Source: Umezawaea sp036375055 (lineage in GTDB: Bacteria; Actinomycetota; Actinomycetes; Mycobacteriales; Pseudonocardiaceae). From it: DNA of 64,000 nucleotides. The notes beneath the pieces are model-generated. The model saw nothing but the letters and a program-made list of their open reading frames with translations. It was not told the origin of the DNA and ran no database searches. The position numbers and the translations under genes are program-made. Positions 16,308 to 24,179 of the stretch are shown here, piece after piece; position 1 is the stretch's first letter, and each line of letters opens with the position of its first letter. Location: NCBI RefSeq assembly GCF_036375055.1, contig NZ_DASUSQ010000064.1, positions 43,530 through 107,529 on the forward strand, written 5' to 3'.

Positions 16308-16547
16308 TCATGCCCCACCGCCCTCCTCGGGGGTGAGCGCCACGGCCAGGTCGGCGGACGCGCAGGCCGCGGGCCCGGCGGCGGACGCGGCGGTGGAGCC
16401 CGCGGGTGCGGTGGTGGCCGTGGACGGGCCGGGCGACCGGGCCGAGACCGAGGCCGGGGCGCTCGACGGCGTCCCCCCGCCCTGGCTCGTGCAGGCGCTG
16501 AGCAGGGCGGCCGAGACCGCCAGGGTGATCTCGCCGGTGGTGCTCAC
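16308..16547 (-). CDS. Short lipoprotein, probably truncated DUF4232 member
   Basis: This 79-residue predicted lipoprotein has a short signal with the lipobox LLSAC, cysteine near residue 19, then a Ser/Thr/Ala/Pro-rich linker. Its last residues, AACASADLAVALTPEEGGGA, look like the first strand of a DUF4232 domain, which normally runs on for about 110 more residues. The protein stops there and the convergent gene begins 47 bp later, so the domain seems lost. The neighbour upstream on the same strand, 16 bp away, has a fuller DUF4232-like domain. It could be a truncated gene or a short lipoprotein in its own right; I cannot tell from one sequence. Confidence 0.55.
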   Translation of the reverse strand: MSTTGEITLAVSAALLSACTSQGGGTPSSAPASVSARSPGPSTATTAPAGSTAASAAGPAACASADLAVALTPEEGGGA

Positions 16548-16563
16548 GACGGGCCTCCCGTGA

Positions 16564-17061
16564 TCAGTTCTCGCCGATGACCGGGCTCAGCCGGACCTCG
16601 GCCCCGCTGACGGGCACCGACGGCCACGGCGACTTCTCGGACACGTCCTCGGCGGACGACGGCAGCGAGAACGCGACGGCCGACACCGGGTTGGCCTGCT
16701 CCCCGGTGCGCTCGACCAGGTAGGAGACGGCCGAGCCGCCGGGGGTGGTGGTCACCGGGACCGCGGTCGCGCCCGGCTGGGGCGTGGCGGAGACTCCCGG
16801 CGCGGTGTCGCCGTCGGAACCGAAGAACACGACGTCCGCGGGCACGCCCGCGAGCGTGCAGCGCGTGGTCTGCCCGGCCGCCGTGCAGCGGATGACGGAG
16901 GCGGAGTGCCCCGCCGCGTGCTCGGGGCTCCTGCTGACCGCGACGTCGACGTCAGCCGCGCCGCGCTCCGGGGCGTCGCCGGGCACCGCGCTCGCCACCC
17001 CGGCGAGCACGGCGGTGGACGCGACCGCGAGGACGGCACCGGTGCTGATCGACTTGCGCAT
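16564..17061 (-). CDS. Secreted DUF4232-like protein
   Basis: This 165-residue exported protein has a signal peptide at residues 1-26 (MRKSISTGAVLAVASTAVLAG...ASA). The rest follows the DUF4232 plan: ADVDVAVSRSPEHAAGHSA, then a Cys pair around CTAAGQTTRCTLAGVPADVV, FFGSDGDTAPG, and TTPGGSAVSYLVE, a typical late strand of that domain. DUF4232 proteins are abundant extracytoplasmic proteins of Actinomycetia without a defined activity. ATG at 17061 follows GAGAGGGG. It is upstream of, and probably co-transcribed with, the truncated lipoprotein. The domain call rests on pattern recognition and is moderate. Confidence 0.65.
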   Translation of the reverse strand: MRKSISTGAVLAVASTAVLAGVASAVPGDAPERGAADVDVAVSRSPEHAAGHSASVIRCTAAGQTTRCTLAGVPADVVFFGSDGDTAPGVSATPQPGATAVPVTTTPGGSAVSYLVERTGEQANPVSAVAFSLPSSAEDVSEKSPWPSVPVSGAEVRLSPVIGEN

Positions 17062-17206
17062 GGCGCTTCCCCTCTCGTTGGTCCACGTCCCCCGTGCACC
17101 GGGGAACGTGTTCTCCGGGGATGTGCCCGAGCGCTACCTCCCCCACACCTTTCTCGAACATCGTCACAACCGGCCGACTCCGGGCCGGAAAAGCGGTCGG
17201 AAATGC

Positions 17207-17731
17207 TCAGCGCGCCCGCACGCCGTCGAGCAGCCGCCGGACGGCCTGCCCGCCGCCGCCGCGGACCTGCACGACGAGCACCACGCTCCTGTCCGCCGCG
17301 TCGGTCAGGACGGACTCGTCGACGCCGCGGCCGGGGCAGCGGTCCCACCGCCGCACCACCCCCGACCAGTGCGGTGACCCGACCCGCGACTCCGCCGCCG
17401 CGCCGCACCCCGCGTGCTCGCCGGACCAGCTCCGCGCGTCCGGGGCGTCGACGCGCCCGATGAACAGCCCCGGACCGTCCCCCGCGAGGTCGTGGAGGCG
17501 GCCCAGGTCCGGCGCCGCTTCCAGCGCGGGCCGCCGCACGCCGTCCGCGCCGGGCGTCCAGCCGCCCGTCCTGACCTGCCTGGCCCACGTGGCGGGCACG
17601 GTGGCGCTCACGCCGTCGGGAGCGGCGACGGTGGTCTCCGAGCCGCCGGGGCCGTCCGCGCTCACCGCGGCGAGCACGAGCGCCACGGGAACGGCCGCGG
17701 CGGCCACCGCCCGCGCCCGGCGTTCGCCCAC
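17207..17731 (-). CDS. Secreted or membrane-anchored protein of unknown function
   Basis: I do not recognise this family. The 174-residue product has one N-terminal hydrophobic segment (AVAAAAVPVALVLAAVSA) after a basic GERRARA stretch, so it is either exported or anchored by one helix. A soluble part follows with two cysteines (HAGCGAAAE and WDRCPGRG) and ends in a strand-like RSVVLVVQVRGGG and a helix. The start is uncertain: I used the GTG at 17731, but the frame is open for about 23 more codons to near the end of xylR (VELGAHAADAFCAALRHA), which reads like a natural cytoplasmic lead. It lies 70 bp behind xylR on the same strand and is not expected to be part of xylose use. Confidence 0.6.
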   Translation of the reverse strand: MGERRARAVAAAAVPVALVLAAVSADGPGGSETTVAAPDGVSATVPATWARQVRTGGWTPGADGVRRPALEAAPDLGRLHDLAGDGPGLFIGRVDAPDARSWSGEHAGCGAAAESRVGSPHWSGVVRRWDRCPGRGVDESVLTDAADRSVVLVVQVRGGGGQAVRRLLDGVRAR

Positions 17732-17801
17732 GGCGTGCCGCAGCGCCGCGCAGAACGCGTCCGCCGCGTGCGCGCCCAGCTCGACCCCGGCTGAGCCGGT
17801 C

Positions 17802-19010
17802 CTACGCCAGCACGGCGGTGACGTAGGGATCGGGGTCGGCCAGGATCGCGCGGACGGCCGAGCCCGCCGCCCCGTGCACCGCGGCCTCCGAGCCCAGCGT
17901 GGACGCGATCACCTCGATCGGCGACCACTCCGAGCTGACCACCCGCTGCGTCAGCTCCGCCCGCAGCGGATCGCACAGCCACGGCGCGAGGCGGGCGTAC
18001 GTGCCGCCCAGCACCACGGTCGGCAGGTCCAGCAGGTTGACCACGCCGGACAGCGCGACGCCGAGCGACTTCGCCGCGGACCGGGTGGCGGCCAGAGCCT
18101 TCCGGTCGCGGTTCGCGAGGCGCTCCAGCAGGTCGGTGACCAGCTCCTCCGGCTCGCGGTCGTCGAGCACGCCCGCCTGGCGCAGGATCTCCTCCTGGCC
18201 TGCCACGCGCTCCAGGCAGCCTCGCGAGCCGCACGGGCACGCGGGGCCGCGCGGGTCGACCATGATGTGGCCGATCTCCCCGCCGAACCCGAACACGCCC
18301 TCGAACAGGCCGCCGTCGACCACGATGCCCGCGCCGATGCCGATCTCGCCGGACACGTGCACGAAGTCGCGCGGTCCCGTGCCCTGCCACAGCTCGGCGA
18401 GCGCGGCGAAGTTCGCCTCGTTGCCGACGATCACCGGGATCTCGTCGAGCCCGGCCCGCCTGCTCAGCTCGCCGCGCACGTCGACCTCCCGCCAGCCCAG
18501 GTTCGGCGCGACCCGCAGGATGCCGGTGGCGGACTCGACCAGACCGGGCACGGCGACGCCCATGCCGCCGACCCGCACGCCCATCCGCTCGGCCTCGGCC
18601 AGCGCGGTCCTGACCGCCTTGGCGACGCGGGACAGCACGCGGGCGGGGGAGGGGGTGCGGTTGTCCGCCGAGTGGAGCCAGCGCGCGCGGACCTCGCCGG
18701 TCAGGTCGATCAGGCACGTGGCGAGGTAGTCGACGCCGATCTCCACGCCGAGGCCGTGCGGGCCGTCGGGCGCGAGGTAGAGGGCGGTGCCCCGCCTGCC
18801 GGGGCCGGGGCGGACGGCCGCCGCGCCCTCCACGACGAGGTTCGCGCCGATCATCCGGTCCACCAGGCTGGAGACGGTGGCCTTCGTGAGGCCCGTCCGC
18901 GCGGCGATCTCGGCGCGCGAGTGGCCGGACGGATCCGCGATGGCGTTGAGGACCAGGGCGCTGTTGTGCCTGCGAACGGTGTGCTGTCCGGCCGGCTGCG
19001 GTGAGGACAC
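17802..19010 (-). CDS. xylR: ROK-family xylose repressor
   Basis: This 402-residue transcriptional repressor of the ROK family has an N-terminal winged helix (HNSALVLNAI...SRAEIAARTGLTKATVSSLVDRMI, about 15-55) and a C-terminal ROK sugar-kinase-like domain (VGVDYLATCLIDLTGEV-type start, GMGVAVPGLV, GEIGIGAGIVVDGGLFEG). The ROK zinc site is present as GHIMVDPRGPACPCGSRGCLE: His plus three Cys, near 247-266. It is divergent from xylA with only 95 bp between, and that gap holds a perfect 10-bp-armed operator. The expected behaviour is repression of xylAB and possibly itself, relieved by xylose. The start gives the usual short arm before the helix-turn-helix. Confidence 0.92.
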   Translation of the reverse strand: MSSPQPAGQHTVRRHNSALVLNAIADPSGHSRAEIAARTGLTKATVSSLVDRMIGANLVVEGAAAVRPGPGRRGTALYLAPDGPHGLGVEIGVDYLATCLIDLTGEVRARWLHSADNRTPSPARVLSRVAKAVRTALAEAERMGVRVGGMGVAVPGLVESATGILRVAPNLGWREVDVRGELSRRAGLDEIPVIVGNEANFAALAELWQGTGPRDFVHVSGEIGIGAGIVVDGGLFEGVFGFGGEIGHIMVDPRGPACPCGSRGCLERVAGQEEILRQAGVLDDREPEELVTDLLERLANRDRKALAATRSAAKSLGVALSGVVNLLDLPTVVLGGTYARLAPWLCDPLRAELTQRVVSSEWSPIEVIASTLGSEAAVHGAAGSAVRAILADPDPYVTAVLA

Positions 19011-19047
19011 CGGGGGATGGTAGCCGTTCCACCACCGGGTGAAGGCG

Positions 19048-19074
19048 TTGACCTGCCGACGAACGCGCTATAAG
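19048..19074 (+). promoter_or_regulatory. Putative xylA promoter
   Basis: TTGACC (19048-19053) and TATAAG (19069-19074), 15 bases apart, resemble -35 and -10 elements. The -10 lies inside the left arm of the XylR operator, so bound repressor would block it. The spacing is short for sigma-70. Confidence 0.5.
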
Positions 19075-19094
19075 TTTAGGCATCAAACTTATAG
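19068..19094. promoter_or_regulatory. XylR operator
   Basis: CTATAAGTTT (19068-19077) and AAACTTATAG (19085-19094) are perfect 10-bp inverted arms around a 7-base spacer, in strikingly AT-rich sequence for this genome. The right arm runs into the GGAGGAGG ribosome-binding site of xylA. Position between divergent xylR and xylA makes a ROK-repressor operator the best reading. Confidence 0.85.
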
Positions 19095-19105
19095 GAGGAG
19101 GACCC

Positions 19106-20275
19106 GTGGCAACGAAGCCCACTCGCGAGGACCGGTTCAGCTTCGGGCTGTGGACGGTCGGCTGGCGAGCACAGGACCCGTTCGGCGAGGCGACCCGCCC
19201 GGCGCTCGACCCGGTGCACGCGGTGCACAAGCTGTCCGAGCTGGGCGCGTGGGGCATCACCTTCCACGACGACGACCTCATCGCGTTCGGCACCGAGAGC
19301 GGCGAGCGCGACAAGCGGATCTCGTTGTTCAAGGACGCGCTCGACGAGACCGGCCTGACCGTGCCGATGGTGACCACGAACCTGTTCACCCACCCGGTGT
19401 TCAAGGACGGCGGCTTCACCAGCAACGACCGCGGCGTGCGCCGGTACGCGCTGCGCAAGGTGCTGCGCAACCTCGACCTGGCCGCCGAGCTGGGCGCGAA
19501 GACGTTCGTCCTCTGGGGCGGCCGCGAGGGCTCCGAGACCGACGCCGCGAAGGACGTCCGGTTCGCGCTCGACCGGTACCGCGAGGCGCTCGACACCCTC
19601 GCGCAGTACTCGATCGACAAGGGCTACGGCATCCGCTTCGCGCTGGAGCCCAAGCCGAACGAGCCCCGCGGCGACATCCTGCTGCCCACGATCGGCCACG
19701 CGCTGGCGTTCATCTCCACGCTGGAGCACCACGAGCTGGTCGGCGTGAACCCCGAGGTCGGCCACGAGCAGATGGCGGGCCTGAACTTCGTCCACGGCAT
19801 CTCGCAGGCGCTGTGGCAGAAGAAGCTGTTCCACATCGACCTCAACGGCCAGCGCGGTCCGCGCTTCGACCAGGACCTGATCTTCGGCCACGGCGACGTG
19901 CTGTCCGCGTTCTTCCTCGTCGACCTGCTGGAGAACGGCGGCTACGACGGCCCCCGGCACTTCGACTACAAGCCGCTGCGCACCGAGGACTCCGACGGCG
20001 TGTGGTCCAGCGCCGCCGCGAACATGCGCACCTACCTGCTGCTCAAGGAGCGCGCCGCGGCCTTCCGCGCCGACCCCGAGGTGCAGGAGGCGCTGGCCGC
20101 CGCGAAGGTCGCCGAGCTGGGCGAGTCGACCCTCGCCGCCGGGGAGACGACCGAGGCGTTCCTGGCCGACCGGTCCGCGTTCGAGGACTACGACGTGGAC
20201 GCGGCCGGTGCGCAGGGCTACGGTTTCGTCCACCTGTCGCAGTTGGCGCTCGAACACCTCCTGGGAGCTCGCTGA
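19106..20275 (+). CDS. xylA: Xylose isomerase
   Basis: Cytosolic, divalent-metal-dependent isomerase converting D-xylose to D-xylulose. The 389-residue length and sequence match the short actinobacterial (class I) enzymes. The start is FSFGLWTVGW, the catalytic-His region ITFHDDDLIAFG, then ALEPKPNEPRGD with the metal-binding Glu and VGVNPEVGHEQMAGLNF. LFHIDLNGQRGPRFDQDL carries later metal ligands and the C-terminal substrate-site Asp. The GTG start at 19106 follows GGAGGAGG closely. Its stop overlaps the xylB ATG by one base (TGATG), so the pair is translationally coupled. The operator and promoter just upstream put it under XylR. Confidence 0.97.
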   Translation: MATKPTREDRFSFGLWTVGWRAQDPFGEATRPALDPVHAVHKLSELGAWGITFHDDDLIAFGTESGERDKRISLFKDALDETGLTVPMVTTNLFTHPVFKDGGFTSNDRGVRRYALRKVLRNLDLAAELGAKTFVLWGGREGSETDAAKDVRFALDRYREALDTLAQYSIDKGYGIRFALEPKPNEPRGDILLPTIGHALAFISTLEHHELVGVNPEVGHEQMAGLNFVHGISQALWQKKLFHIDLNGQRGPRFDQDLIFGHGDVLSAFFLVDLLENGGYDGPRHFDYKPLRTEDSDGVWSSAAANMRTYLLLKERAAAFRADPEVQEALAAAKVAELGESTLAAGETTEAFLADRSAFEDYDVDAAGAQGYGFVHLSQLALEHLLGAR

Positions 20276-21672
20276 TGGTGCTGGTCGCCGGGATCGACTC
20301 GTCCACCCAGTCCTGCAAGGTCGTCGTCCGCGACGCCGAGACGGGTGCCCTCGTCCGCGAGGGCAGGGCTTCACACCCCTCGGGCACCGAGGTCGACCCG
20401 GCGGCCTGGTGGGCCGCGCTGGGGCGGGCCGTCGACGCCGCGGGCGGTCTGGACGACGTCGCGGGTGTGTCGGTGGCCGCCCAGCAGCACGGCATGGTGT
20501 GCCTGGACGCCGACGGGAACGTGGTCCGTCCGGCACTGCTGTGGAACGACACCCGGTCGGCCGCCGCCGCGGCGGCGCTGACCGAGGAGCTGGGCGGGCC
20601 GGAGAAGTGGGCGCAGGCGGTCGGCAGCGTGCCGGTCGCGGCGCTCACCGTGACGAAGCTGCGCTGGCTGGCCGAGCACGAGCCGGAGAACGCGGCCCGC
20701 GTGGCCGCGGTGTGCCTGCCGCACGACTGGCTGACGTGGCGGCTCGCGGGCGCTCCCGGCCTGGACGCGCTGGTCACCGACCGGAGCGACGCCAGCGGCA
20801 CCGGCTACTGGTCGCCGTCCACCGGGGAGTACCGGCTCGACCTGCTCGACCTCGCCCTGGGCCACCGCCCGCTGCTGCCCCGCGTGCTCGGTCCCGCCGA
20901 CCACGCCGGGACCACGGCGGCGGGCGCCGTGCTCGGGGTGGGTGCGGGCGACAACGCGGGCGCCGCGCTGGGCGTGCAGGTCGGGCCGGGTGACGTCATC
21001 GTCTCCATCGGCACGTCCGGCACGGCCTTCGCCCGGTCACCGCACCCGTCGGCGGACGTGTCCGGTCTGGTCAACGGGTTCGCCGACGCGGAGGGGACGT
21101 TCCTGCCGCTGGTGTGCACGCTGAACGCCTCCAGGGTCCTGGACGCCACGGCGCGGGTGCTCGGTGTCGACCTCGCCGAGCTGTCCGGGCTGGCGCTGTC
21201 GGTGCCGTCGGCCGACGGGCTGGTCCTGGTGCCCTACCTCGAAGGGGAGCGGACGCCGAACAAGCCCGACTCGACCGGGGCGCTGCACGGGCTCCGGTTG
21301 GACACGGCCACCCCCGCGCACTTCGCGCGGGCGGCCGTGGAGGGGATGCTGTGCAGCCTGGCCGACGCCGTCGACGCGCTCACCGCGGTGGGCACGCCGA
21401 TGAGCAGGGTGCTGCTGATCGGCGGCGGCGCCCAGTCACCCGCGGTGCGGGAGACCGCGCCCGCCGTGTTCGGCTGCCCGGTGCTCGTGCCCGAGCCCGG
21501 CGAGTACGTGGCCGACGGAGCGGCCCGGCAGGCCGCGTGGGCGGTCAGCGGGGAGCCGGCCCCTCCGCACTGGGGGGAGTCGCTGCGCACCACCGGCTTC
21601 GAGGCCCCCGCCACGCCCGGCGTCCGGGCCGCGTACGCGGCTGCCAGGGAATTGACGGTGTCGCGCGGTTGA
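20275..21672 (+). CDS. xylB: Xylulokinase
   Basis: FGGY-family carbohydrate kinase, 465 residues, phosphorylating D-xylulose to xylulose 5-phosphate for the pentose phosphate pathway. The N-terminal phosphate-binding strand is VAGIDSSTQSCKVVV (TQS rather than the more common TTS/TQG). VAAQQHGMVCLD carries the substrate-contacting QQHG near 75, and VTDRSDASGTGYW and VSIGTSGTAF follow. The C-terminal nucleotide site has LIGGGAQSPAVRE. The ATG at 20275 overlaps the xylA stop. A strong hairpin lies 34 bp after the stop, so the transcript probably ends here. No xylose transporter genes are in the window. Confidence 0.95.
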   Translation: MVLVAGIDSSTQSCKVVVRDAETGALVREGRASHPSGTEVDPAAWWAALGRAVDAAGGLDDVAGVSVAAQQHGMVCLDADGNVVRPALLWNDTRSAAAAAALTEELGGPEKWAQAVGSVPVAALTVTKLRWLAEHEPENAARVAAVCLPHDWLTWRLAGAPGLDALVTDRSDASGTGYWSPSTGEYRLDLLDLALGHRPLLPRVLGPADHAGTTAAGAVLGVGAGDNAGAALGVQVGPGDVIVSIGTSGTAFARSPHPSADVSGLVNGFADAEGTFLPLVCTLNASRVLDATARVLGVDLAELSGLALSVPSADGLVLVPYLEGERTPNKPDSTGALHGLRLDTATPAHFARAAVEGMLCSLADAVDALTAVGTPMSRVLLIGGGAQSPAVRETAPAVFGCPVLVPEPGEYVADGAARQAAWAVSGEPAPPHWGESLRTTGFEAPATPGVRAAYAAARELTVSRG

Positions 21673-21705
21673 CGGTGGGTACCCCCTCGACATGAACCGC
21701 CGCAC

Positions 21706-21750
21706 CGGAACGCCCCCGCCCCGACCTCCCGTCGGTGCGGGGGCGTTCCG
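21706..21750. terminator. Terminator after xylAB
   Basis: CGGAACGCCCCCGC (21706-21719) and GCGGGGGCGTTCCG (21737-21750) form a perfect 14-bp stem. The 17-base loop can itself form a small inner stem (CCGAC/GTCGG). No T tract follows, as is usual in this GC-rich DNA. Confidence 0.8.
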
Positions 21751-21779
21751 CGTGAGCGGACGAGTGGAGATGGGGAACC

Positions 21780-21947
21780 GTGGAAACCAAGCGAACGAGC
21801 CCGGCGCCGACGGACGAGGCGCGCTTCGGCGGGTACGGCATGTGGGCACCGATGATCCCGATCAGCAGACACCCCGACGAGTGGGTGTGCTGGGTCGGCG
21901 ATCCCGATGACGGCCTGGAGCCGGTCATCGTGCGCAGTGTGGACTGA
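21780..21947 (+). CDS. Small 55-residue protein of unknown function
   Basis: A short frame starting with GTG at 21780, with GGAG and GGGGA words 6-14 bases before it. The product begins METKRTSPAPTDEARFGGYG and continues MWAPMIPISRHPDEWVCWVG, ending with an acidic DPDDGLEPVIVRSVD tail. Its composition is protein-like (Trp, Pro and acidic residues, GC-rich third positions), and the frame is closed by stops on both sides. I do not recognise the family. It sits alone between the xylAB terminator and an epimerase gene. The call rests on start signal and composition only. Confidence 0.5.
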   Translation: METKRTSPAPTDEARFGGYGMWAPMIPISRHPDEWVCWVGDPDDGLEPVIVRSVD

Positions 21948-22004
21948 GGGGGACCGGGTGCGCGACGGGCTGGGCGACCGGTCACCCGCGGATCCGGTAC
22001 CCGC

Positions 22005-23021
22005 ATGAGGGTCGTCGTCACCGGGGCGACCGGCAACGTCGGCACCGCGCTGCTGCGGAGGCTCGACCCCGGCGTCGAGGTCGTGGCGGTCGCGCGGCGG
22101 CTGCCCGCCGCGGGGCCGCCCTACGACCGGGCGGAGTGGAAGCGGATCGACATCGGGGTGCCCGGTGCCGAGGAACCGCTGGCCGAGGCGGTGCGCGGCG
22201 CGGACGCTGTGGTCCACCTGGCCTGGCTGATCCAGCCGAGCCGCGACGAGGCGACCACCCACCGCGTCAACGTGCTGGGCAGCGAACGGGTGTTCGCCGC
22301 CGCGGTGAGGGCCGGTGTGCGGCACCTCGTGCACATGTCGTCCGTCGGCGCGTACACGAGGGCGGACAAGGACCGCCGGGTCGACGAGCTGTGGCCCGTC
22401 GGCGGCATCCCGTCCTCCTGCTACAGCAGGCAGAAGTCGGCCGTGGAGCGGCTGCTCGACGGCGTCGAGCGGGACCACCCCGACCTGGTCGTCTCCCGGC
22501 CGCGCCCGAGCCTGATCCTCCAGCCCGACGCCGCCAGCGAGGTCAAGCGGTACTTCCTCGGGCCCCTGGTGCCGACCGCCCTGCTGCGCCTGGCGGCGGC
22601 GCGCGGGCTGCCGGTGCTGCCGCTGCCGCGCGGGCTGGTGCTCCAGTTCACCCACGCCGACGACGTCGCCGACGCCGTGGCGCGCGTGCTGGACACCCGG
22701 CTGCCGGGAGCGGTGAACATCGCCTCGGAGCCGGTGATCGGACCGCGCGACCTCGCGGCCCTGGTGGGGGCCAGGCACGTGCCGGTGCCCGAGACCGCCC
22801 TGCGGGCCGTGGCCGCCGCGACGTGGAGGCTGCACGCCCAGCCCACGTCACCCGGCTGGATCGACCTGGCGCTGGGCGCGCCGATCCTGTCCGCCGAGCG
22901 CGCCCGTGCCGAACTGGGGTGGACACCCGCCTCCGACGCCCGCGAGGTCGTCCGGCAGCTCGTCGAGGGCATGGCGCGGCGGGACGGCGTGCGGCGGAGC
23001 CCGCCGCTCCACCCCGGTTAG
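22005..23021 (+). CDS. NAD-dependent epimerase/dehydratase (extended SDR)
   Basis: This 338-residue extended short-chain dehydrogenase/reductase has the nucleotide-binding motif VTGATGNVGTALLRRL at the N-terminus (TGxxGxxG). VVHLAWLIQPS and HMSSVGAYT follow, with a catalytic-type Y-x-x-x-K in CYSRQKSAVERLL near residue 140. The C-terminal half (FTHADDVADAVARVL, GAVNIASEPVI, LGWTPASDAREVV) binds the substrate, usually a nucleotide-sugar or related metabolite. Downstream is a convergent small membrane-protein gene overlapping by four bases. No sugar-biosynthesis cluster adjoins, so the substrate cannot be inferred from context. Confidence 0.87.
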   Translation: MRVVVTGATGNVGTALLRRLDPGVEVVAVARRLPAAGPPYDRAEWKRIDIGVPGAEEPLAEAVRGADAVVHLAWLIQPSRDEATTHRVNVLGSERVFAAAVRAGVRHLVHMSSVGAYTRADKDRRVDELWPVGGIPSSCYSRQKSAVERLLDGVERDHPDLVVSRPRPSLILQPDAASEVKRYFLGPLVPTALLRLAAARGLPVLPLPRGLVLQFTHADDVADAVARVLDTRLPGAVNIASEPVIGPRDLAALVGARHVPVPETALRAVAAATWRLHAQPTSPGWIDLALGAPILSAERARAELGWTPASDAREVVRQLVEGMARRDGVRRSPPLHPG

Positions 23022-23254
23022 AACAGGGTCGACCAGTTCATCACCTGGGCGACCACGAAGCCCATGACCATCAGGGTCATCACCGCGATGATCACCAGCA
23101 CCACCGGCCCGATGGCGCGGGACGGGATGGGCGGGTCCTTCGGCCCCGCGGGTGTCTGCGCCGAGTCGGGGGGCGTGTCGCCGGGCCGGACGCCACCTCC
23201 GCGTTCCAGGTCTGGTGTGCGGTACGGGTCCGGGTCCGGTGGGGTCGCTGTCAT
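23018..23254 (-). CDS. Small membrane protein, DUF6480-like
   Basis: This 78-residue protein has a Pro/Asp-rich start (MTATPPDPDPYRTPDLERGG then GVRPGDTPP) and one C-terminal transmembrane helix (GPVVLVIIAVMTLMVMGFVV). The MTATPPDPDP...GLE/LERGGGV pattern is what I associate with DUF6480 proteins of Actinomycetia; the match is from memory and moderate. I took the ATG at 23254; an upstream in-frame start would add nine residues. It ends four bases inside the convergent epimerase gene. Function unknown. Confidence 0.65.
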   Translation of the reverse strand: MTATPPDPDPYRTPDLERGGGVRPGDTPPDSAQTPAGPKDPPIPSRAIGPVVLVIIAVMTLMVMGFVVAQVMNWSTLF

Positions 23255-23352
23255 GGGAGCGGGGTACCCCGTTCGGCCCAACCGGAACCGGAACCGGACC
23301 GAACGGGCACTTCGCCGGTTTAGCCGATCGGGGGGCTCGGGTAAACAGGACC

Positions 23353-23934
23353 ATGAGCGGAGTCCAGGACGAACTGCTGCGCACCCTTGTGAAGGTGGCG
23401 AACGCGTTGCGCGCCGCCGACATCCGCTTCGCGTTGACCGGCGGGTGCGCCGTGTACGCGCGCGGCGGTCCCGCCACCGAGCACGACGTCGACCTCCTGG
23501 TGAAGGAGGAGGACGCGGCCAAGGCCAGGTCCGCCCTAGTGGCGGCGGGCTGCCGGGCCGCGGACGCGCCGGAGAACTGGCTGCTGAAGGTCTACGACGG
23601 CGATTCGCTGGTGGACCTGCTGCACCGTCCCAACGAGATCCCCGTGACCGACGACATGCTCGACCACGCCGAGGAGCTGGCCGTCAGCTCCGTCTCGCTG
23701 CCCGTGATGCCCGCGACCGAGGTGATGATCAGCAAGCTGCTCGTGCTGGACGGTCACCGCTGCGACTTCAGCGAGCTGCTGCCGTTCGCGCGAGCGCTGC
23801 GGGAGCAGATCGACTGGCGGAAGGTGCGCGAGTCCACGGCGGACTCGCCCTACGCCGAGGCCTTCCTCGTCCTGGTCGAACGACTCGACCTGGTGGCTCC
23901 CCAGCTCACCAGCGTCCGGAGGAGTGCGTCATGA
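23353..23934 (+). CDS. Nucleotidyltransferase-fold protein
   Basis: This 193-residue protein has the minimal nucleotidyltransferase core: RFALTGGCAVYARGGPATEH followed by DVDLLVKEED, i.e. GG then a paired D-x-D near residues 30-50, the hallmark of MNT/AbiEii-like and DUF6036-type transferases. Later segments (LVDLLHRPNEIPV, TEVMISKLLVLDGHRCDF) include a Lys and Asp placed as in that group. It starts at an ATG and overlaps the BON gene by four bases (ATGA), which in turn overlaps the phosphoesterase. In toxin-antitoxin or antiviral pairs, such proteins modify tRNA or a partner protein; no HEPN or AbiEi partner is visible here, so the role is open. Confidence 0.8.
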   Translation: MSGVQDELLRTLVKVANALRAADIRFALTGGCAVYARGGPATEHDVDLLVKEEDAAKARSALVAAGCRAADAPENWLLKVYDGDSLVDLLHRPNEIPVTDDMLDHAEELAVSSVSLPVMPATEVMISKLLVLDGHRCDFSELLPFARALREQIDWRKVRESTADSPYAEAFLVLVERLDLVAPQLTSVRRSAS

Positions 23935-24179
23935 CCTCAGAGCCCTACCTGTCCGCTCGGCTGCGGCGCGCCATCGCCGAAGACCCGAGGACGACCGAAC
24001 TCGGCGTGCGGGTGACCGTGCGCGGCGACCACGTGCTGCTGTCCGGCGACGTGGCGTGCGAGGAGCGCCGCGCCGGGCTCGAAGCCGTCGTGCACGAGAT
24101 CGCGCCGGATCTCCAGGTGGTGGACGACGTCCGCGTCGTCAGCGTCGCCGAACCCGAGGGAAGCGAGGAGCTGCGATGA
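23931..24179 (+). CDS. BON-domain protein
   Basis: Almost the whole 82-residue protein is one BON domain: LSARLRRAIAEDPRTTEL, then GVRVTVRGDHVLLSGDV, an ERRAGLEAVVHEIAP helix, and VVDDVRVVSVA. BON domains bind lipids or ligands and usually occur in exported or membrane-associated proteins, but here there is no signal peptide, so it is cytosolic as written. It overlaps its neighbours by four bases on each side (ATGA both times), which ties it translationally to the nucleotidyltransferase and the metallophosphoesterase. Its ligand is unknown. Confidence 0.82.
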   Translation: MTSEPYLSARLRRAIAEDPRTTELGVRVTVRGDHVLLSGDVACEERRAGLEAVVHEIAPDLQVVDDVRVVSVAEPEGSEELR

